From: Bacteroidales bacterium UBA6828 | Lineage (GTDB): Bacteria > Bacteroidota > Bacteroidia > Bacteroidales > Paludibacteraceae | Assembly: GCA_002452095.1 (NCBI GenBank) | Contig: DKEG01000056.1 | Coordinates: forward strand, 1 to 27,005 | Length of the DNA stretch: 27,005 bases | Reading direction: 5' to 3' | Shown here: positions 7,744 to 15,765 of the stretch, piece by piece | How the letters are laid out: each line of letters begins with the position of its first letter | How positions within the stretch are numbered: the first letter of the stretch is position 1 | Translations under genes and position numbers: made by a program | The notes under the pieces: model-generated | What the model saw: only the letters and a program-made list of their open reading frames with translations | Database searches by the model: none | What the model was told of the DNA's origin: nothing

Positions 7744-10700
7744 ATGATACGCAAACACAAACTCTTTTCGGCTGTAGCCTTGTGCTTTCTGCTGTCGCTG
7801 CAGGCTATGGCGCAAGACAAAGTGGTGAGTCTGAATCTCAGCCGTGCATCCCTGCGCGAGGTGATGACCGCTGTCGAGACGCAAACCGACTACCGTTTCT
7901 CCTACCGCACGGCGGTGCTGAGCAACGACTCCGCCAACATCACCATTCAGCGTACCCTCTCGGTGCGCGAGTTGCTACGTGAGGTATTACCTCCGCGTGG
8001 TTTGGAGTATGAGATGGCTGGGCAGACCCATATCGTGTTGCGCCCAGCCATAAAACAGACAACCGTAGCATCAGCCATAGTAAGCGGTACGGTAACAGAC
8101 AAACAGGGCGAACCGATCATAGGTGCCAATATCGTCATTGCCGGCACTTCTACGGGTACGATTACTGATTTCGATGGAAATTTCTCTATTGAAGCCGCAA
8201 CGGGACAACGCCTGCAATTTTCCTATATAGGTTACAAGCCGCAAGAGTTAGCGGCGGCGCAGAATATGCGTGTGGTGCTCAGTGAGGATACCGAGCAACT
8301 CGAAGAAGTGGTTGTGGTGGGCTATGGTACGCAGAAGAAAGTGAACCTGACCGGTGCAGTCAGCGTGGTGGATGCCAAGGACATCTCCAACCGTTCCGTT
8401 GCCAATGCGGCACAGGCGTTGCAGGGGGCAGACCCGGGACTGAACATTGTAGCCAACAGCGGTTCGCCCGATGCGGGTATGCAGATCAATATCCGTGGTG
8501 TGAGTTCGCTCACCAGCGGTGCCTCGCCCCTCGTGTTGATTGACGGGGTGGAGGGCAGTCTCAGTCGCTTGAATGCCAACGATATAGAGAGTGTATCTAT
8601 TCTGAAAGACGCCAGTGCATCGGCTATCTATGGTGCAAAAGCCTCGGCGGGCGTGGTGTTGGTTACCACCAAGAGCGGTGCGGAAGGCAAGGCGAAAATA
8701 TCCTATTCGTATCGTGCGGGCTGGAGCCAAAATACCACCTCTACCGACTACATCACTACGGGCTATTGGTCGGCGAAAATCAACGATATGTTTATGACGC
8801 CCAAAGACGGGCGCAACTATACGGGTTACACCGAAGCCGACTATGCCGAACTCGAGGCGCGTCTCAACGACAAGACCGAGAACCCTGCGCGGCCGTGGGT
8901 GGTGCAGCAGGCGGATGGTACCTATAAGTACTATGCCAATTTCGACTGGTATAACTGGACATACCGCCAAAACCGTATGCAGCAGGAGCATAACCTGAGT
9001 ATCAGCGGCGGTAACGACAAGGTCAAATACTACGTCTCGGGTCGCTATTTTGACCAAGACGGTATCTTTCAGCAGGTGAACGATTGGTACAAGAACTACT
9101 CCGTCCGTGCCAAACTCACTGCACAAATCAAGCCTTGGGTGCGCTTTACCTCCAATACCAATTTCTTTGCTTCGCGCCGTTTCTTTCCGGGTATGTCGTC
9201 TATGTCGAATATGCTGCGCCTGACCTATGCGCACGCTTTGGCATGCGTTCCCGCTACCACGCCCGAAGGATACCCTGTCTATTACAACACCAATGCCAAC
9301 CGTACCAGTACGGTGATGGACGGCGTGAGTGCCATATTCATCAACAACAAGCACCGCAACACCAATCTCGACCGCGAGATTGTAACGCGCAACCGCTTTG
9401 ATTTCGACATCATCCCTGATCTGACGCTTACCGCTGAGTATGCCTATTCGTTCCGCTATCGCGAGTACCGCAACCGCTCGGCGAATGTGCCGTATTCGCA
9501 GAAAGCGGGCGAGGTGCTGTGGCTCACTACCGAGAAAGCGCAGGACTACTACCAGGAGCAGTACTACCGTGTACAGAACCATAACCTGAATATCTATGCC
9601 ACTTACAGCCATACCTTTGCGGGTGCACACTCGCTCAAACTGACGGGCGGCGGGCAGTTCGAGACCTACGAGCAGCGCAACAGCAAAGCCCGTCAACTAG
9701 ACTTGTCCGACACCGAACTCGATGCGTTCAACCTCGCTACGGGCGAGGTAACCGTCCTCGACGGCAGCATTGTCGAATATGCCACGCTCGGTTTCTTTCT
9801 GCGTGCCAACTACGACTATGCGGGGCGTTATCTGGTGGAACTCTCCGCACGCGGCGACGGTTCGTCCCGTTTTGCCCCGAAGCACCGCTGGGTGTTCGTG
9901 CCGTCTGCCTCGCTGGGCTGGCGCATGAGTGAGGAGCGTTTCTGGCAGCCGATTAGCAACGCATGGAGCAACAGCAAACTGCGTTTTTCCATCGGTAGTC
10001 TCGGCAACCAGAACATTGACGACTACTACACCTATATTGAGAGTATCCGCACCGGTGAGACTATCAAATATACCCTCGACGGCAAGACACTGGCGTATAT
10101 CGCCAGGGAGGACGATCCGAAAGCGTCTGACCTGACATGGGAGACCGTTACGACTTACGACCTCGGTTGGGACTTCGGTTTCCTGCGCAACCGTCTGACA
10201 ATGAGCATCGACGGCTATATCCGCGATACCAAGAATATGCTCTGTGCGGGTATGAAACTGCCGTCGGTCTATGGGGCTGACGAGCCGCGGCAGAACATCG
10301 CCGATATGCGCACCCGCGGTTGGGAGTTCTCTATCGGTTGGGCGGACTCGTTTCGCGCGGGCAAGCACCCCTTTGAGTACAGCATCAGTTTCGGCTTGAG
10401 CGACTATGTAACGGACGTTACCCGCTATAACAACCCATCGAATATCCTTACCGACTACTATACCGGTCAGCGTCTCGGCGAGATATGGGGCTACCACGCC
10501 GACGGACTCTTTGCCTCGCAAGAGGAGGTCAATGCCTATATGGCAGCCGTCGATGTAGACCACTCCACTATGTACGACAATATCATGCACGGCTCTCTCG
10601 GTACACCGGGGTTACAGGCGGGTGATATCCGTTATGCCGACCTCAACGGCGACGGCGTCATCTCCTATGGCGCCAACACCCTCGATGACCACGGCGACCT

Positions 10701-11250
10701 GAAAGTGATAGGCAACACCCTCCCGCGCTACAACTACAATATCAAATTGTCGTTGGCGTGGAACGGCATTGACTTCTCCGCTTTCTTCACCGGCGTAGGG
10801 CACCAGGACTGGTACCCGAGCGGTAATGCCATCTCTTTCTGGGGACCGTACAGCCGTCCGTACTGCTCATTTATCCCGACCAATTTCCTTTCTCAGGTTT
10901 GGTCGGAGGACAACACCGATGCCTATTTCCCCCGTGCCCGTGGTTACGAGGCACTCGAAGAGGGTTACTCGCTCAATGCCACCAACGACCGCTATCTGCA
11001 GAATGTGGCGTATTTCCGCTTGAAGAACCTCACTCTCGGTTATACTGTGCCGTTGCCTAAGAACAAGGTGGTCAGCAACTTGCGCTTCTATCTGTCGGGC
11101 GAAAACCTGTTCTATTTCTCGCCGTTGCGAAAACATTCCAAGTACGTTGACCCCGAGCAGGCGACCTCGTCTGATACCAAGTATGCCAATTCGGGCGTAG
11201 CCTACAACTTCAACCGCACCTTCTCCATCGGCGCAAGTATTGACTTCTAA
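7744..11250 (+). CDS. SusC/RagA-family TonB-linked outer membrane transporter with STN domain
   Basis: A 1168-residue TonB-dependent transporter. Order: signal peptide (about 1-23, AMA-Q), STN domain (about 27-100, starting VVSLNLSRASLREVM), carboxypeptidase-D-like regulatory domain (about 112-190, VSGTVTDKQGEPIIGANI), then the plug (EEVVVVGYGTQKKVNLTGAV, DIESVSILKDASASAIYGAK) and a 22-strand barrel ending ...FSIGASIDF with the terminal aromatic. SusC pairs with the SusD lipoprotein to import large substrates through the outer membrane using TonB energy. The STN domain is the part that contacts a FecR anti-sigma factor, and such a pair lies at 18912-20341. Together this implies substrate-induced control, which is an inference. 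A GC-rich hairpin repeat begins just after the stop. Confidence 0.96.
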   Translation: MIRKHKLFSAVALCFLLSLQAMAQDKVVSLNLSRASLREVMTAVETQTDYRFSYRTAVLSNDSANITIQRTLSVRELLREVLPPRGLEYEMAGQTHIVLRPAIKQTTVASAIVSGTVTDKQGEPIIGANIVIAGTSTGTITDFDGNFSIEAATGQRLQFSYIGYKPQELAAAQNMRVVLSEDTEQLEEVVVVGYGTQKKVNLTGAVSVVDAKDISNRSVANAAQALQGADPGLNIVANSGSPDAGMQINIRGVSSLTSGASPLVLIDGVEGSLSRLNANDIESVSILKDASASAIYGAKASAGVVLVTTKSGAEGKAKISYSYRAGWSQNTTSTDYITTGYWSAKINDMFMTPKDGRNYTGYTEADYAELEARLNDKTENPARPWVVQQADGTYKYYANFDWYNWTYRQNRMQQEHNLSISGGNDKVKYYVSGRYFDQDGIFQQVNDWYKNYSVRAKLTAQIKPWVRFTSNTNFFASRRFFPGMSSMSNMLRLTYAHALACVPATTPEGYPVYYNTNANRTSTVMDGVSAIFINNKHRNTNLDREIVTRNRFDFDIIPDLTLTAEYAYSFRYREYRNRSANVPYSQKAGEVLWLTTEKAQDYYQEQYYRVQNHNLNIYATYSHTFAGAHSLKLTGGGQFETYEQRNSKARQLDLSDTELDAFNLATGEVTVLDGSIVEYATLGFFLRANYDYAGRYLVELSARGDGSSRFAPKHRWVFVPSASLGWRMSEERFWQPISNAWSNSKLRFSIGSLGNQNIDDYYTYIESIRTGETIKYTLDGKTLAYIAREDDPKASDLTWETVTTYDLGWDFGFLRNRLTMSIDGYIRDTKNMLCAGMKLPSVYGADEPRQNIADMRTRGWEFSIGWADSFRAGKHPFEYSISFGLSDYVTDVTRYNNPSNILTDYYTGQRLGEIWGYHADGLFASQEEVNAYMAAVDVDHSTMYDNIMHGSLGTPGLQAGDIRYADLNGDGVISYGANTLDDHGDLKVIGNTLPRYNYNIKLSLAWNGIDFSAFFTGVGHQDWYPSGNAISFWGPYSRPYCSFIPTNFLSQVWSEDNTDAYFPRARGYEALEEGYSLNATNDRYLQNVAYFRLKNLTLGYTVPLPKNKVVSNLRFYLSGENLFYFSPLRKHSKYVDPEQATSSDTKYANSGVAYNFNRTFSIGASIDF

Positions 11251-11253
11251 AAG

Positions 11254-11352
11254 CCGGGGACGCGGACGCCTCGTCCGCGGTCAATAAGATTTATGGCAAT
11301 TTATGGATGCAAAAACAAAGATTTACTTAGATTTCTTGCCGCCAAGCGGCAA
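11254..11352. repeat. Hairpin repeat and second hairpin between susC and susD
   Basis: Hairpin A of the GC-rich family is formed by CGCGGACG (11261-11268), loop cct, and CGTCCGCG (11272-11279), starting a few bases after the susC stop. ATTTATGG then appears twice with a 10-bp period (11289 and 11299). A further hairpin, TTGCCGC (11336-11342), loop caa, GCGGCAA (11346-11352), lies 21 bp before the susD start. No T-run follows either hairpin, so read-through into susD with altered mRNA stability is more likely than termination. Confidence 0.8.
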
Positions 11353-11373
11353 AGGAAATAAAATCGTATCAAT

Positions 11374-13134
11374 ATGAAACAAAATCTATATATTCTGACA
11401 CTTCTCAGTCTCCTGTCTCTCGCAAGTTGCGACAGTGTTCTCAACCGTGTCCCCAAGGACACCACCAACTCCGCTACCTTCTTCAGCAACGAGAGCGAAC
11501 TGCGCCGCTACACCACGCAGTTCTATACGATGCTTCCCTCGGCGTCCGACCTGTACAACGAGCCGTCCGACCTTACTATCAGCAACAGCCTTGCCGATGT
11601 GGTTCTCGGTACGCGTACCATCAATTCGGGCGAAACGTATTGGCAATGGGAAGACCTGCGTCATATCAACTATTTCCTGCAGCATGTGGGGCAATGCACC
11701 GAGGACACTGTCGCCCGCAACCACTACACGGGTGTGGCTCTATTCTTTCGTGCTTTGTTCTACTACGACAAAGTGCGTCGCTTCGGCGATGTGCCGTGGT
11801 ATGACGAACCCGTCAGCAGCAGCGACATCGCCCAACTGCGCCGCCCGCGCGAGAACCGTACCTCGGTTATGCAAAAAGCATTAGCCGACCTCGACCGTGC
11901 CATACCGCTTATGCGCACGGCTCACACGCCTTACGAGGTCAACCGCTATACCGCTCTTGCCCTCAAAGCGCGTATCGCCCTTTTCGAGGGGACATGGCTC
12001 CGCTACCATCAGCAGGGCGACGAGCAGACTGTCCAAGACCTGCTCACGCAAGCCGCTGAGGCTGCCCGTACCGTCCTCGCCCAAGGCGGATACTCGCTGC
12101 ATATCGGTGGCACGCAGCCTTATCGCGACTTGTTCACTTCGCTCACTGCCGACCCCGACGAGGTCATTCTCGCCCGTGCCTACAACGCCACTGTCTCTCT
12201 GACGCACAACGCTACGTCCTACCTGCGCTGCCAGTCCGAGGGGCAATGTGGTGCCACCAAGCATCTGCTCAACCAGTACCTGCTTTTGTCGGGCGAACCC
12301 TATACCAACCAAGAGGGGTATGATACTATCTCGCTCCACAACGAACTGACCAATCGCGACCCGCGTCTGGCACAGACCATCTTCGTACCGGGGCAGTATG
12401 TCGCGCTCAACAAGACCGAGGTCGAGCCTTATACGTTCTCTACTTCGCCTACGGGCTACCAACTCATCAAGTACGTCCTCGAAGACTCCTACGGCTACAA
12501 CAAGTCCGACAACGATATGCCCCTTTTCCGCCTTGCGGAGCAGTGCCTTATCTATGCCGAAGCAAAAGCCGAACTCGGGACGCTCACGCAAGCCGACCTT
12601 GATATGTCGCTCAACCTCCTGCGCGACCGTGTCGGTATGCCGCACCTCGTGCTCTCGTCGCTTACCGCCGAGGACCCGTATCTGCAAACCCTCTATCCGC
12701 AGATCACTCGCACGCCATCAGCGCAACGTGCTGCTGTGTTGGAGGTGCGTCGTGAGCGGGCGGTGGAACTGGTGCTGGAGGGCTTCCGCTACGACGATCT
12801 TATGCGTTGGGCGGAGGGCAAGGCTTTTGAGCAGCCGATGCTCGGAGCCGCTTTTGCAGGAGAAGGCAAATATGATATGTCGGGCGACGGTAAGTCCAAT
12901 CTGATTCTCTGGCAGACCAAGAAACCCTTTGACCTGACATCGATATTCCTCAAGATAGGTACCGACATCATCCTCTATCCCGATGGCAACCGCGGTGCCA
13001 AACTTGTACACGGCACGTTGGAGCAACCCGGCGGCGGGCGGAAATTCGAGGACAAGCATTATCTGTATCCCATTCCGCTCACCGAGATTATCCTCACCGA
13101 GAACGCCCTCACGCAAAACCCCGGCTGGGAATAG
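11374..13134 (+). CDS. SusD/RagB-family nutrient-binding outer membrane lipoprotein
   Basis: A 586-residue surface lipoprotein partner of the SusC above. The signal peptide ends in the lipobox LASC with the lipidated Cys at 19, followed by DSVLNRVPKD, a common SusD N-terminus. Family features include the TPR-like helical region (YFLQHVGQCTEDTVARNHY, ALFFRALFYYDKVRRFGDVP, ALADLDRAIPLM, YTALALKARIALFEGTW). The C-terminal RagB/SusD part has QLIKYVLED, RLAEQCLIYAEAKAELG, LNLLRDRVGMP, VRRERAVELVLEGFRYDDLMRWAEGK and the terminal LYPIPLTEIILT. SusD binds the substrate and acts as a lid on SusC. The ligand cannot be predicted. It lies 123 bp after susC with no promoter of its own visible. Confidence 0.96.
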   Translation: MKQNLYILTLLSLLSLASCDSVLNRVPKDTTNSATFFSNESELRRYTTQFYTMLPSASDLYNEPSDLTISNSLADVVLGTRTINSGETYWQWEDLRHINYFLQHVGQCTEDTVARNHYTGVALFFRALFYYDKVRRFGDVPWYDEPVSSSDIAQLRRPRENRTSVMQKALADLDRAIPLMRTAHTPYEVNRYTALALKARIALFEGTWLRYHQQGDEQTVQDLLTQAAEAARTVLAQGGYSLHIGGTQPYRDLFTSLTADPDEVILARAYNATVSLTHNATSYLRCQSEGQCGATKHLLNQYLLLSGEPYTNQEGYDTISLHNELTNRDPRLAQTIFVPGQYVALNKTEVEPYTFSTSPTGYQLIKYVLEDSYGYNKSDNDMPLFRLAEQCLIYAEAKAELGTLTQADLDMSLNLLRDRVGMPHLVLSSLTAEDPYLQTLYPQITRTPSAQRAAVLEVRRERAVELVLEGFRYDDLMRWAEGKAFEQPMLGAAFAGEGKYDMSGDGKSNLILWQTKKPFDLTSIFLKIGTDIILYPDGNRGAKLVHGTLEQPGGGRKFEDKHYLYPIPLTEIILTENALTQNPGWE

Positions 13135-13201
13135 TCGCATCGGCTCTCGTTGCCGTAATGGATATTAAACTCCTCAACCCATTAAACCATTTCATCTACG
13201 C

Positions 13202-13233
13202 ATAAACAGATAAACTTATAAACTCATAAACCA
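13202..13233. repeat. Four 8-bp tandem units directly before a start codon
   Basis: ATAAACAG, ATAAACTT, ATAAACTC and ATAAACCA run head to tail, and the last unit ends at the base before the ATG at 13234. The arrangement parallels the array at 6517-6548. Confidence 0.87.
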
Positions 13234-14796
13234 ATGAAAAAACTATCCATTCTGTCTCTTGTCCTGCTCCTTGCAGGGCAGATGTTCGCCACTACGTGGT
13301 TCGTACGCCCAGACCTTACCTCCACCGAGGGCGACGGTCAGTCGTGGGAAGGTGCGCTTTGCCCCTCCGATTTCCAGAAAGTGCTTACCGGCGGTATGGC
13401 GGAAGCAGGCGATGTCTTCTATCTGGCAGGCGGAGTCTATACACCCGTCAGCAACACCGACATCTATACCATCAAGACGTCCGTAACGCTCATCGGCGGT
13501 TATCCTGCCGGTCTGCAGGGTACTGCCACTCCGTCGCTTGCCTATCCGTCTGCTACTCCTACCGTTTTCTCGGGTGACAAGAACGCCAACGGCAAACCCG
13601 ATGACGGCGACTTGCAGCATGTCGTTTGGATCGAGTGTGCCGAACCGGTCGTACTGCAAGGCATCGATATAACCAACTGCTATTTCGAGACCGAGACGGC
13701 GTATGGTGCGGGTGCGCTTTATATTCGCAACAGTGCGAATGTGGTGGTGCGCAACTGCCAGATATACAACAATCTCTCCGACGGCAATGGCGGTGCGGGA
13801 CTCACTCTCGAGGGCGGACTGCTTCACCTGCAAGACTGCAATCTCCACCACAACACGGCTTTCAGTCGCGGCGGGGCGATGCTGATGCAGACCTACACCT
13901 CTGAGGACAAATCCGTGGTCGCTGAGGCTACCTGCGTGGCTGAGCGTTGCTCGTTCTGCTACAACAGCCTGGCTACCAATAGTTCGGATGGTAAATACGG
14001 TGCGGCTGTCCATATTCGTGCCGGGCATTTTTGGGGGGTAAATACCACCATTGCCAAGAACGTGGCATACTGCAACGGTGCGGGTATCTCGATGAGCGGT
14101 ACCGACGATGTGCACCTTATCAGTTGCACCCTCGGCGACAACACCTGTCTCCGCGTGGGCATCGATACCAACAGACCCTATGCCTATGGCACATCCGTGC
14201 GTATGTCCCAGCACGACAAACTGTGGTTCGTCAATACCGTGATGCTTGAGGGCGATCTGGACAAAGGCGACAAGACCAATCCTACTGTTTATACCGAGAA
14301 ACTCACGGGTATTTCCCTCGATACCCTTTTCACTTCGGGCGGTTTCAACTACCTCGGTACGTTCAACAACGGCGAAAAGAACAACAAAGACTCCGTTTGG
14401 GCGTTCTGCTGGCGTCCCAACGACCTTTATTCCGTTCCTGCGCAGGTGCGCCACTATGCCGACTATTTCGGCACGAATGAGCCTACCACGGATAACGGCG
14501 GTTTTGCAGCCACTATTCAGCCCGTTGAGACAATCGAGGGGGCTACTGTTGCCGACCTCGAAAAATGTGTCAAAGACTGGGGCTGTCCCGTAGTGGTCAA
14601 TGTGTCTTTGGACGGACGCGGCTACCTGCGCGAGTCGGTGGCTGTCCGTGGCGCAATGGACCCGAAAGCCAATCCGTACACCGCTCTTCCCGCTGTCCGC
14701 TCTGACAGAAAAGCCGTCAAAGTGGTTCGCAACGGGCAGTTGCTCATTCTCTCCGAGGGTAAATACTATAATCTGTTAGGTACGCCTGTTCAATGA
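13234..14796 (+). CDS. Secreted right-handed beta-helix protein with type IX-like tail
   Basis: A 520-residue exported protein. The signal peptide is about residues 1-19 (KKLSILSLVLLLAGQMFA). The body carries the parallel beta-helix pattern of short strands ending in G-A or N-C turns (GAGALYIRNSANVVVRNCQI, GGAGLTLEGGLLHLQDCNL, GAAVHIRAGHFWGVNTTIA). Such folds bind or cleave polymers, often polysaccharides, but no polysaccharide-lyase catalytic set is recognisable. The C-terminus (VKVVRNGQLLILSEGKYYNL plus LGTPVQ) resembles a type IX secretion sorting tail, so surface attachment or release is likely. Its stop overlaps the next start as ATGA, indicating translational coupling to the EEP hydrolase. 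A related beta-helix is fused to an EEP domain in the gene at 15766. Confidence 0.83.
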   Translation: MKKLSILSLVLLLAGQMFATTWFVRPDLTSTEGDGQSWEGALCPSDFQKVLTGGMAEAGDVFYLAGGVYTPVSNTDIYTIKTSVTLIGGYPAGLQGTATPSLAYPSATPTVFSGDKNANGKPDDGDLQHVVWIECAEPVVLQGIDITNCYFETETAYGAGALYIRNSANVVVRNCQIYNNLSDGNGGAGLTLEGGLLHLQDCNLHHNTAFSRGGAMLMQTYTSEDKSVVAEATCVAERCSFCYNSLATNSSDGKYGAAVHIRAGHFWGVNTTIAKNVAYCNGAGISMSGTDDVHLISCTLGDNTCLRVGIDTNRPYAYGTSVRMSQHDKLWFVNTVMLEGDLDKGDKTNPTVYTEKLTGISLDTLFTSGGFNYLGTFNNGEKNNKDSVWAFCWRPNDLYSVPAQVRHYADYFGTNEPTTDNGGFAATIQPVETIEGATVADLEKCVKDWGCPVVVNVSLDGRGYLRESVAVRGAMDPKANPYTALPAVRSDRKAVKVVRNGQLLILSEGKYYNLLGTPVQ

Positions 14797-15683
14797 AAAG
14801 AAGTGTTGTTTTGATGCTGCTCACGGCGTTGGCTCTGGTAGCCAACGCCGCTACGCACGTGGTCGGCACTTACAATATCCGTATTGCCACCAAGCGTGAT
14901 GTGGGTGACAAGAACTGGTCGGTGCGCAAACCTTTTGTGGCACAAACGATAACGGATAACCGGTTGGATATACTGGGTATCAATGAGATAGCCAATCATA
15001 CGCAGGAAGACGACCTCCGTACGCTCCTGCCCGACTACACCCTGGTGGCGTACGGGCGTGAGTCCGCCGAAGCCAGTCATGGCGAGCGGGTGGGCGTGCT
15101 GTTCCGTACAGCGAGATACACCCTTTTGGATAGTGGGCATTTCTTTCTGACAGAGAACCCCGACCGCCCCGGTCTGGCGTGGGACGCTGCCTATAAGCGC
15201 GTGGCGGTGTGGGTGTTGTTGCAGGACAAGCGCAGCCGTGAGGAACTCCTCGTCATGTCCACCCACCTCGACTACAAAGGTACCGAAGCCCGCCGTATGG
15301 GGGCGGCACTCTGTATTGAGCGGGCGCAGACCCTTGCGCAAGGGCGCACCGCCGTTATCATGGGCGACCTGAATGCCGAGCCCTATGAGACCGATGTCCA
15401 CTCGCTCTTTGCTGCTGCAGGGTTCCAAGATGCACGACAAGTCAGCCGCACCAAACCCCATGGCACATACGGTACGTTCTCCAACTGGCTCCCCGTCGCC
15501 ACCATCCAGCGTATCGACTTTATCTACGTCCTCAATGCCGATGTCCGCTCTTACCGTGTCGTCGCCGGGGACTACGGTCGTCCTCTCCTTCCCTCCGACC
15601 ACAGATTGGTGGTAACGAAGATAACCCCGACTCCCCCAACCCCCTCAAAGAGGGGGCTTGCAGACAAGGCAATTAACGAATAA
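14793..15683 (+). CDS. Secreted endonuclease/exonuclease/phosphatase (EEP) family hydrolase
   Basis: A 296-residue exported protein with a signal peptide (about 1-19, ending ANA) and a complete EEP domain. Visible catalytic positions are TYNIR, NEI (E65), STHLD (H158), MGDLNAEP (D192, N194), QRIDFIY and PSDHRL (D269, H270). The superfamily hydrolyses phosphodiester or phosphomonoester bonds in DNA, RNA, sphingomyelin or inositol phosphates with a divalent metal. Substrate is not predictable here, but an extracellular site is. The start overlaps the beta-helix gene stop. The last roughly 18 residues (TPTPPTPSKRGLADK...) lie beyond the EEP fold and are encoded by an inserted C-rich palindrome at 15629-15657. 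Confidence 0.9.
   Translation: MKRSVVLMLLTALALVANAATHVVGTYNIRIATKRDVGDKNWSVRKPFVAQTITDNRLDILGINEIANHTQEDDLRTLLPDYTLVAYGRESAEASHGERVGVLFRTARYTLLDSGHFFLTENPDRPGLAWDAAYKRVAVWVLLQDKRSREELLVMSTHLDYKGTEARRMGAALCIERAQTLAQGRTAVIMGDLNAEPYETDVHSLFAAAGFQDARQVSRTKPHGTYGTFSNWLPVATIQRIDFIYVLNADVRSYRVVAGDYGRPLLPSDHRLVVTKITPTPPTPSKRGLADKAINE
15629..15657. repeat. C-rich palindromic repeat at the 3' end of the EEP gene
   Basis: GACTCCCCCAA precedes CCCCCTC (15640-15646), loop aaa, GAGGGGG (15650-15656). It matches the reverse complement of the element at 15804-15833 almost base for base, with a 2-bp gap, so the two form an inverted pair about 150 bp apart. The element is translated as a Pro-rich tail. Confidence 0.88.
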
Positions 15684-15760
15684 TTAACGGCAATTAACGG
15701 AGACCTTTTTAATGGTTCTTTAATGGCTTTTAATGGAGAATAAAAATCCCTTATACGGAA
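15671..15760 (+). promoter_or_regulatory. Phased TTAAYGG leader array, copy 1
   Basis: TTAACG(A/G) or TTAATGG starts at 15673, 15684, 15694, 15709, 15720 and 15730, with steps of 11, 10, 15, 11 and 10 bp. The array ends in TTAATGGAG, then TTATACGGAA (15751-15760), then the ATG at 15766. The same module precedes the sigma-factor gene (18823-18907). Steps of about one helical turn suggest a cooperative binding site, or repeat expansion. Confidence 0.6.
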
Positions 15761-15765
15761 TACAA

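Noticed and set aside
8248..10590. Two long minus-strand open frames opposite susC
   Set aside because: Shadows of the SusC gene, with no recognisable motif or start context.
15733..15765. Upstream ATG as start of the EEP/beta-helix protein
   Set aside because: It lies in the leader repeat and would put 11 polar residues before the signal peptide.
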